Part shown: piece by piece, positions 58,174 through 64,000 of the stretch
Layout: each line of letters opens with the position of its first letter
Position numbering within the stretch: the first letter of the stretch is position 1
Source of the DNA: Candidatus Krumholzibacteriota bacterium
GTDB lineage: Bacteria > Krumholzibacteriota > Krumholzibacteriia > LZORAL124-64-63
Direction of reading: 5' to 3'
Length of the DNA stretch: 64,000 nucleotides
NCBI GenBank assembly: GCA_022711765.1
Contig: JAKLEB010000002.1
Coordinates: forward strand, 62,001-126,000
Program-made: the position numbers and the translations under genes
The notes under the pieces: model-generated
What the model was told of the DNA's origin: nothing
The model's input: only the letters and a program-made list of their open reading frames with translations
The model's database searches: none

Positions 58174-59363
58174 GGCGACTCCTCGCGCGGGCCGGCGTCC
58201 ACGAGCTGCGCATATCGCGCAGGATCGGTGGCGCCCTCGGTATTGACCACGAGGACGCGGCTGCGGAGGCCGAGGCCGAGGCGCTCGCGCGCCGGAGCGA
58301 GGTCGGCCCGCCGCAACAGCGCGATCAGGCCGGCGAGGGTGGCGGCGCCGGACTCGCCGGCGACGACGCCGTGGCGCCGGTAGGCGCGCATCGCCAGCGG
58401 GACCTCGTCGTCCTCGATCGCCAGGAAGAGGTCCACGCTGTCGCGCACGATGGGCCAGGCGAGCAGCGACGGCATCCCGCAGCACAGCCCCACCATGAGC
58501 GATCGTTGGTTGCCGCGCGCCGCGATCGGCTCGCCGGTGCCGTAGACGATCGACTCGAGGAAGCCGGCGGATTCGACCGGCTCGACGCACACGAGCAGCG
58601 GCCGCGCGGCGCCGTCGCGCAGGACGCAGCTCGCCGCGCCCGCGGCTGCGATCCCGCCCACGCCGGCCGGCAGGAAGACCGCGTCTGGCCGCTCATCGAT
58701 CTCGTCCGCGATCTCCGCGAAGATCGTGCTGTAGCCGGTCATGATGCGGCCGGGCAGGTCGAGATTGCCGGGGTAGGCCGTGTCGGCGATGACCTGCCAG
58801 CCCTCGCGCGCCGCGGTGCGCGCGCACTCGGCGACGCAGTCGTCGAAGGTGCCCGCGACGCGACGCACCTCGGCGCCCTCGTTCGCGACCGCGCGGATCC
58901 GCGCCGGCGCAGTGTCCTCGGGCATGAAGATGACCGCGCGCTGGCCGATCAGGCGGGCGGTCCAGGCGACTGCCCGGCCGTGGTTGCCGTCGGTCGCGGC
59001 GGCGAAGGTGAGCGCGCCGAGCCGCGTGCGCGACGTCGGGTCGGCGAAACGCTCGGGGGGCAGATCCGCGCCGGTTTTGTCCCGCCAGAGCCGGCGGAGG
59101 ACCGAGTACACGGCGAAGCTCGCGCCGAGGCCCTTGAAGGCGCCGAGGCCGAAGCGATCCGCCTCGTCCTTGACGAGGAGGCCGCCGAGATCGAGCTCGC
59201 GCGCGAGCGCGGCGAGGTCGCGCAGCGGGGTCGGCGCGTAGCCCGGGAGGGCGCGGTGCAGCGGCAACTGTACGCGGTCACGGATCGCCGTGACGAAGGC
59301 GAGCTCGGGCGCGCTCCAGTCGGGCAGGTCGCGGCGGAAGGGATTGAACGCGAAGCGCGCCAC
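58170..59363 (-). CDS. ygeX: diaminopropionate ammonia-lyase (YgeX/DpaL)
   Basis: A 397-residue PLP enzyme that splits 2,3-diaminopropionate to pyruvate and two ammonia. Signatures are FAFNPFRRDLPDWSAPELAF near the start, the Schiff-base lysine K77 in GLGAFKGLGASFA, ATDGNHGRAVAW for the phosphate end of PLP, PAGVGGIAAAGAASC as the Gly-rich cup, and HGVVAGESGAATLAGL. All are characteristic of the YgeX family. GTG 59363 is the likely start, with GGAGG 9 nt upstream, placed one base after the ygfK stop codon; a longer in-frame start at 59408 would overlap ygfK. In the purine pathway, diaminopropionate is a late intermediate. Confidence 0.92.
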
Positions 59364-59364
59364 G

Positions 59365-62300
59365 TCAGGTCGCCTCCGGACGTTCGGCCACGAGCGGGTG
59401 GTCGGCAAGGCCGTCGAGCAGGACGGCGAGCGCGGCGGCCGCGTGCAGCTCGATCGGGCCGCTGGCGCCGTCCGCGAACGCGACCGCGAGGACCGCGAAG
59501 GTCGCCGCGTCCAGTTCGACGCGGCCGTCGGGCGTCACGTACACGAAACGACCGCCGGCCCGGCTCAGAGTCGTCTCGCGTCCGTGGTCGCGGCGGCGGA
59601 TCATGAGCTCGTCGCCCCGCTGCTCCAGCCGGCAGACGCCGTCCTCGCGCGCGTAGACCGCGGGCGAGACTGCGACGCGCGGCTTGTCGCGGTGCGGCGC
59701 GCCAGCCGTGGGGCAGAAGGTCTCGCAGTTGCCGCAGGCGTTGCAGAAGTCGACGAGGTTCGCGGTCTGGCGAGTCTGGACGACCTCGAACACGCCGTCG
59801 GCCACGCGGCGATGGCCGTCGTCCGTTCGCTCGACGCGCACCAGCGGCCACCGCCGCGGCGCGACCGAGAACGCCAGGTTCGCCCGGTTCGGACACACCG
59901 AGACGCAGACGTCGCAGCGCACCGAGCAGTCGAGACAGCGCGCGGCCTCGGCGCTCGCCTGGGCGGCCGTCAGCTCGCCGATCACCAGCGAGAAGTCGTC
60001 CGCCGCCACGCCCGTGCGCACGTCCGGCAGGACCGGCGGGACGAGGCGGGCGGCGCGGTCCTGCCACGCTGCATCATCGAGATCGCGTTCGGCCGGGGGT
60101 GGCGGCGGCGCCGGTACGAGGCCGAAGAGCGCGAGCATCTCGCGCGCCGCGCGCCGGCCGTCGCCGATCGCGTCGATCAGGGTCGCCGCGCCGCGCCGGG
60201 CGTCGCCGCCCACGAAGAGGCCCGGCGCGATCTGAAGCTCGCGGGCGTCACGCGGCAGCTCGGCGTCGCTCAGGAGGTCGCCGGCCAGGCGCTGGCCGAT
60301 CGCGGGGACGACGGTGTTGCAGACGATCGTCTCGACCTCGCCCGGAACGGGCTCGGAACGCGGCCGGCCCGACGCGTCGGGTGCGCCGAGCCGCCTGACC
60401 CCGCAGACGACCGCGAGCCGGCCGTCGCCGCGCGTCTCGATGCGCAGCGGCGCGAGCAGCTCGCGGAGCGTGACGCCTTCCTCGCGGATCGCGCGCACTT
60501 CCTCGCGCGCGGCGGGCATCTCGGCCGCCGTCCGCCGGTAGACGACGATCACGCGACCGCCCGGATCGACCAGGCGCGCCGCGGTGCGCGCCGCGTCCAT
60601 CGCGGTGTTGCCGCCGCCGATGACGACGACGTCACGGCCGACCGCGGGGGCACGGCCGTGGCGCACGGCGGCGAGGAAGCGCAGGGCCGGCCACACGCCC
60701 GGGCAATCCTCGCCCGCGACGTCGAGCGCGTGGTCCCGCTGGGCGCCGATCGCGAGGAAGACCGCGTCGTGATCGCGCCGCAGGGCGCCCAGGCGCGCGC
60801 GGTCGACGGTCTCACCGGTCCGGATCTCGACGCCGAGCGCGGCGATGCGCGCCAGGTCGCGCTGGTAATCGGCCGCGGCGAGCCGGAACGCCGGGATCGC
60901 GTCGGTGATCATGCCGCCGGAGAATCCCTTGGCCTCGAGAACGGCGACCTGGACGCCCGCGCGCGCGAGCTCCCAGGCGCAGGCGAGCCCCGCGGGTCCG
61001 GCGCCCACGACGGCGACGCGGCGTCCCGTCGGCGCGGCGGCGGGCGGCAGGGCTGCCGGCAGCTCGCGCGCGGTGTGGGCGAGCGTGCGCTTGACGTCGC
61101 GGATGCGGAGCGGCGCGTCGTAGTTCACGCGCGTGCAGCGCTCGACGCAGGGGTGGTCGCAGACCATGCCGGTCACGGTCGGGAAGGGATTGTCGCGCAG
61201 GACGACCGCGAGTGCCGAGGCGAGGTCGCCGTGGGCCGTCTGGAACAGGTACTCGGGGACGTCCTGGTGCGCCGGACAGGTGACGACGCACGGCGCCTGG
61301 ATGCAGTCGAACGGGTCGAGCCGGCGGCCGGTCTTGATCGTGCGGCCCGCGTGGGTCGACTCGAGGTACGCGGCCTCGCTGGACACGGCGTCCGCGTAGG
61401 CGCGGAGGTTCGCGAGCGCGGCCGCCGCGGGGGAGAGGTCGAGCCGGCCGGCCCGGCGCTGCGCGAAGGTCTCGAGGCTGCCGGCGCCCGCCTCGGCGCA
61501 GGCGCTCGCCAGCTCGTCGAGGTACTGGCGCAGGCGCTGGTAGCCGCCGGGGCGCAGGAGGTCGGAGCAGACCGTGACCGGGGCGAGCCCGCACGCCACG
61601 ACCCGCGCCACGTTGCGCGCGTCGATCCCGCCGGCGAGCGAGATGTCGAGGTCGCCGTCGAAGATTTCCTGCAGGCGCGCGGCCGTGCGCACGGCGAGCG
61701 GATGCAGGGCGCGGCCGCTCAGGTACATCAGGGGCTCGGTCGCCGGGAAGACGCCGCGCGTGTTCCGGCAGGCGAGCGTGTTGGTGAGCTTGACGGCGAA
61801 CTGGCGCCCCGCCCGCGCCGCCGTCCCCTGGAGGGAACGGACGAGGTCGACGGCCGCGTCCCAGGCGAGGTCCTGCGCGAACGTCTCGTCGGGAATGTCG
61901 ACGGCGAAGCCGAGGGTGCCGTTGATGAGATCGCGGACCTCGCCACGGCCGAGCAGCGTCGGGTTGAGCTTGATCGTCGTGTGCAGGCCGCGCTCGTCGA
62001 GCAGGAACCGGCCGATGCGTTCGATCTCCTCGGGCGGGCAGCCGTGCATCGTCGAGACGGTGACGCTGTCGGCGAGGCGGTCGGGAACGGGAATCGCGAG
62101 CGCCGCGGGAGCGACCGCCGCCGCGGCGCGCAATCGCTGGTCCAGCTCGGCTCGCGACGCGGTGAGCCGGTCGAGGCATCGCTGCACGCGCGCGCTCGTG
62201 ATGCCGGCCAGGTCGTAGCCCACGCTCACGTCCATCACGAAGCCGGGCTCGTCCGGGTCGAGCGCCCCGACCTCGAGCTGCAGGACGCGGATCGCGGTCC

Positions 62301-62682
62301 ACGCGTCGAGGTACTGGCCGGCGCTCGCGTCGAGCGACAGCTCCTGGGACCACTCGCAGTTGTAGCCCGCGTCCTGCATGTCGATGCACGGGCGCGCGAT
62401 GGCGAGCCGGTCCCGCGCCTGGACGGTCTTCAGCTCGAGGTAGCGCGCGCCGCACAGCCAGGCCGCGACCAGATTCGGCGCGAGCTGGGTGTGGGGCCCG
62501 GCCGCGACGCCGATCGGGGCGTCGAGCCGGTGGCCGCGCCGCCAGAGCGCGTCCGGGCGGCCGCGCAGGTCCGTGCAGAAGAGGTCCTCGCAGAGGCCGA
62601 AGACCGTGCCGCGCGTCGCACGCTCGCGCCGGATCCACTCCAGCAGACCGGCGAGGGACAGGGGCGCGAGCTCGACGGTCAT
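59365..62682 (-). CDS. ygfK: YgfK-like Fe-S flavoprotein oxidoreductase
   Basis: A 1,105-residue multidomain redox protein. The first half (about 1-400) looks like a dihydroorotate-dehydrogenase-type barrel (IGVAAGPHTQLAPN, TIKLNPTLLGRG, SLAGGIDARNVA). Cysteines for Fe-S clusters of the GltD type follow at about 455-530 (CIQAPCVVTCPAHQDVPEYL, VCDHPCVERC). Then come an FAD site (VAVVGAGPAGLACAWELA) and an NAD(P)H site (VVVIGGGNTAMDAARTAARL), and near 880-990 a two-cluster ferredoxin segment (CLDCSVRCDVCVSVCPN, CNACGNCETFCPTAG). This matches YgfK, often labelled a putative selenate reductase subunit. In this cluster it more likely passes electrons to or from the molybdenum hydroxylase. It starts 4 bases after the ygeW stop. 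Confidence 0.9.
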   Translation of the reverse strand: MTVELAPLSLAGLLEWIRRERATRGTVFGLCEDLFCTDLRGRPDALWRRGHRLDAPIGVAAGPHTQLAPNLVAAWLCGARYLELKTVQARDRLAIARPCIDMQDAGYNCEWSQELSLDASAGQYLDAWTAIRVLQLEVGALDPDEPGFVMDVSVGYDLAGITSARVQRCLDRLTASRAELDQRLRAAAAVAPAALAIPVPDRLADSVTVSTMHGCPPEEIERIGRFLLDERGLHTTIKLNPTLLGRGEVRDLINGTLGFAVDIPDETFAQDLAWDAAVDLVRSLQGTAARAGRQFAVKLTNTLACRNTRGVFPATEPLMYLSGRALHPLAVRTAARLQEIFDGDLDISLAGGIDARNVARVVACGLAPVTVCSDLLRPGGYQRLRQYLDELASACAEAGAGSLETFAQRRAGRLDLSPAAAALANLRAYADAVSSEAAYLESTHAGRTIKTGRRLDPFDCIQAPCVVTCPAHQDVPEYLFQTAHGDLASALAVVLRDNPFPTVTGMVCDHPCVERCTRVNYDAPLRIRDVKRTLAHTARELPAALPPAAAPTGRRVAVVGAGPAGLACAWELARAGVQVAVLEAKGFSGGMITDAIPAFRLAAADYQRDLARIAALGVEIRTGETVDRARLGALRRDHDAVFLAIGAQRDHALDVAGEDCPGVWPALRFLAAVRHGRAPAVGRDVVVIGGGNTAMDAARTAARLVDPGGRVIVVYRRTAAEMPAAREEVRAIREEGVTLRELLAPLRIETRGDGRLAVVCGVRRLGAPDASGRPRSEPVPGEVETIVCNTVVPAIGQRLAGDLLSDAELPRDARELQIAPGLFVGGDARRGAATLIDAIGDGRRAAREMLALFGLVPAPPPPPAERDLDDAAWQDRAARLVPPVLPDVRTGVAADDFSLVIGELTAAQASAEAARCLDCSVRCDVCVSVCPNRANLAFSVAPRRWPLVRVERTDDGHRRVADGVFEVVQTRQTANLVDFCNACGNCETFCPTAGAPHRDKPRVAVSPAVYAREDGVCRLEQRGDELMIRRRDHGRETTLSRAGGRFVYVTPDGRVELDAATFAVLAVAFADGASGPIELHAAAALAVLLDGLADHPLVAERPEAT

Positions 62683-62686
62683 GGCC

Positions 62687-63880
62687 TCATCCCAGGAGGC
62701 GCGGCGCGGCGCGGCGCGCGAGGTTGCGCAGCAGGGCCGCGGGGTCGCGGAAGCGGCTGCAGAGGATCATCGCGGCGATCACGTACGGTTTGTAGCCGGC
62801 CTGGCGGTAGAGCGGCTCGCGGTACTGCTCGAAGACCTCGGCCTCGACCTCGCCCTGCTCGCAGGACACGCCGGAGATGTCCGCCGGCAGGCAGTGCAGG
62901 TAGAGAGCGCGGCCCTCGCGGGTCGTGTCCATGAGCGCGCGGCCGCAGGTCCAATCGGCGAATCGGGCGTTGGTCGCGAGGCACTCGCGCTCGAGGTCCG
63001 CGAGGCCCTGACGGTCGCCGGCGCGCAGGAGCTCGGTGCGGCGCTCCATGACCGCGTACGGCGCCCAGCTCTTGGGGTAGACGATATCGGCGCCGGCGAA
63101 CGCGTCGGCCAGATCGTCGGTCGTCCGGAAGCTGCCGCCGCTCTGGCGCGACTGTGCGGCGGCCCGCTCGAGGACGCTCGGGATCAGGTCGTAGCCGGGC
63201 GGATGCGCGAGGACGACCTCCATCCCGAGCCGGGTCATCAGGCCGAGCACGCCCTGCGGCACCGACAGCGGCTTGCCGTAGCTCGGCGAGTAGGCCCAGC
63301 TCATCACGATCTTGCGGCCGCGCAACTGCGAGACCGAGCCGAACTCGTGCGCCAGGTGGAGCAGGTCGGCCATGGTCTGTGTAGGGTGGTCGACGTCGCT
63401 CTGCAGGTTCACGATGGCCGGACGCGACGGCAGCACGCCTTCCCGGCAAGCCTGGTCGAGCGCGGCCGCGACCTCGAGCATGTACGCGTGGCCGGCGCCG
63501 AGGTACATGTCGTCGCGGATGCCGATCGCCTCGCTGAGGAACGAGACCATGACCGCGGTCTCGCGGACGGTCTCGCCGTGCGAGAGCTGCGACTTGCCTT
63601 CGTCGAGGTCCTGGACCGCGAGCCCGAGCAGGTTCGCGGCCGAGGCGAACGAGAAGCGCGTGCGGGTCGAGTTGTCGCGGAACTGGGAGACCGCCAGGCC
63701 CGAGTCGAAGCAGCGGCAGGAGATGTTCCGCTCGCGCAGCTGGCGCAGGACGTCCGCGACGTCGTGGACCGTGTGCAGGTCGTCGAGGCTCCGGTCCCAG
63801 GTCAGCAGGAAATCCTGCCCGTGCATGCCGTTGCGGCGGCCGGCCACGCGGTCGCAGAGTCGATTCAGCTCCTCGAGCAT
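62687..63880 (-). CDS. ygeW: YgeW-type carbamoyltransferase
   Basis: A 397-residue aspartate/ornithine carbamoyltransferase relative. The carbamoyl-phosphate loop is NSTRTRFSFASA, the second conserved segment is DVDHPTQTMADLLHL, and the substrate-side signature HCLPADISGVSC marks the YgeW branch rather than ornithine carbamoyltransferase. In the purine operon it is thought to break down a carbamoylated diaminopropionate-type intermediate, giving carbamoyl phosphate. The substrate is inferred from context. ATG 63880 has GGAGG 10 nt upstream; a GTG at 63901 in the same frame overlaps the stop of the upstream gene. It lies between the ygeY-like gene and ygfK, all on one transcript. Confidence 0.9.
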   Translation of the reverse strand: MLEELNRLCDRVAGRRNGMHGQDFLLTWDRSLDDLHTVHDVADVLRQLRERNISCRCFDSGLAVSQFRDNSTRTRFSFASAANLLGLAVQDLDEGKSQLSHGETVRETAVMVSFLSEAIGIRDDMYLGAGHAYMLEVAAALDQACREGVLPSRPAIVNLQSDVDHPTQTMADLLHLAHEFGSVSQLRGRKIVMSWAYSPSYGKPLSVPQGVLGLMTRLGMEVVLAHPPGYDLIPSVLERAAAQSRQSGGSFRTTDDLADAFAGADIVYPKSWAPYAVMERRTELLRAGDRQGLADLERECLATNARFADWTCGRALMDTTREGRALYLHCLPADISGVSCEQGEVEAEVFEQYREPLYRQAGYKPYVIAAMILCSRFRDPAALLRNLARRAAPRLLG

Positions 63881-63897
63881 CGTCGCGAATCCTCCGG

Positions 63898-64000
63898 TCA
63901 CGAGCCAGCCCGCGCCAGGCGCAGGGCGAAGTGAGCGTAGAAGGCGGCGGCCCGGACCAGGTGGTCCACCGGCACCTTCTCGTTGGGAGCGTGGGCGAGG
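63898..64000 (-). CDS. ygeY: 3' end of an M20-family (YgeY-like) hydrolase
   Basis: Only the last 33 codons are inside the window. The peptide LAHAPNEKVPVDHLVRAAAF followed by YAHFALRLARAGS is the C-terminal signature of M20 peptidases and deacylases, where the His of AHAPNE is a conserved metal- or substrate-binding residue. Its position immediately upstream of ygeW (17-base gap) and the cluster context point to YgeY. The rest of the gene lies beyond base 64000, and the assignment rests on this short stretch plus neighbours. Confidence 0.65.
   Translation of the reverse strand, partial: LAHAPNEKVPVDHLVRAAAFYAHFALRLARAGS

Noticed and set aside
59365..62682. A selenate reductase
   Set aside because: The label is inherited from YgfK naming. 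There is no molybdopterin domain in this protein and the neighbours are purine-pathway genes.

Overview
The window is GC-rich (roughly 70% by eye), densely coded bacterial DNA from a diderm. It holds an outer-membrane porin, a lipoprotein and many exported proteins. Eight exported proteins end in a FlgD-Ig-like / type-A sorting-like tail, five of them with an NPFNP or NPLNP box. Two others end in a different tail of the form SW-x3-K-x-LF. This mix, with FG-GAP, beta-helix and DUF2341 proteins and System II cytochrome c maturation, suggests an uncultivated FCB-group lineage of the Eisenbacteria/Krumholzibacteriota/Latescibacteria kind. That placement is inference, because the window has no rRNA or other marker gene. 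I saw no tRNA, rRNA, CRISPR array, integrase or insertion sequence.

Layout. 1-10 kb: tail of a secreted protein, NnrS-like membrane protein, secreted protein, saccharopine-dehydrogenase-like enzyme, a FG-GAP/D-Ala-D-Ala-carboxypeptidase fusion, an SDR and a TauE-type exporter. 10.3-14.3 kb: a respiratory operon, marR - HybA-like Fe-S protein - HybB/NrfD-like membrane protein - 13-heme cytochrome c, with a perfect 11-bp-arm dyad over the marR start region. 14.3-25.3 kb: phosphodiester glycosidase, large secreted protein, nitroreductase, CcsBA, an MCP-like protein with a duplicated C-terminal motif, and a mono-heme cytochrome c. 25.3-35.9 kb: pseudouridine synthase, exported chalcone-isomerase-like protein, membrane-anchored Pcm, beta-helix protein, M1 and M3 metallopeptidases, and two small exported Cys-rich proteins, one built of 60-bp tandem repeats. 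35.9-40.1 kb: ssnA - PLP enzyme - hyuA operon. 40.3-49.6 kb: subtilase, DUF6498 protein and three tandem DUF2341 paralogues, of which the last two are virtually identical. 49.6-55.5 kb: porin, GEGP-type diheme lipoprotein and hybrid histidine kinase. 55.6-64 kb: ygeY (end only) - ygeW - ygfK - ygeX - xdhD.

How the genes fit together. The two minus-strand operons at 35.9-40.1 and 55.6-64 kb together make up the hyuA/ssnA/xdhD/ygeX/ygeY/ygeW/ygfK set known for anaerobic purine (urate/xanthine) breakdown. Here the set is split by about 15 kb of secretion and redox genes. The c-type cytochromes (13-heme, diheme lipoprotein, mono-heme) would be matured by the CcsBA encoded in the same window. The 13-heme operon looks like a quinone-linked electron-transfer complex without its own catalytic subunit. 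The diheme lipoprotein and porin form a separate envelope pair.

No gene-free stretch exceeds 300 bases. The largest gaps are 24620-24906, 32744-33022, 25699-25924, 40124-40348, 15175-15387 and 22407-22618. They hold promoter-like boxes and hairpins, listed below, and nothing else I could recognise.
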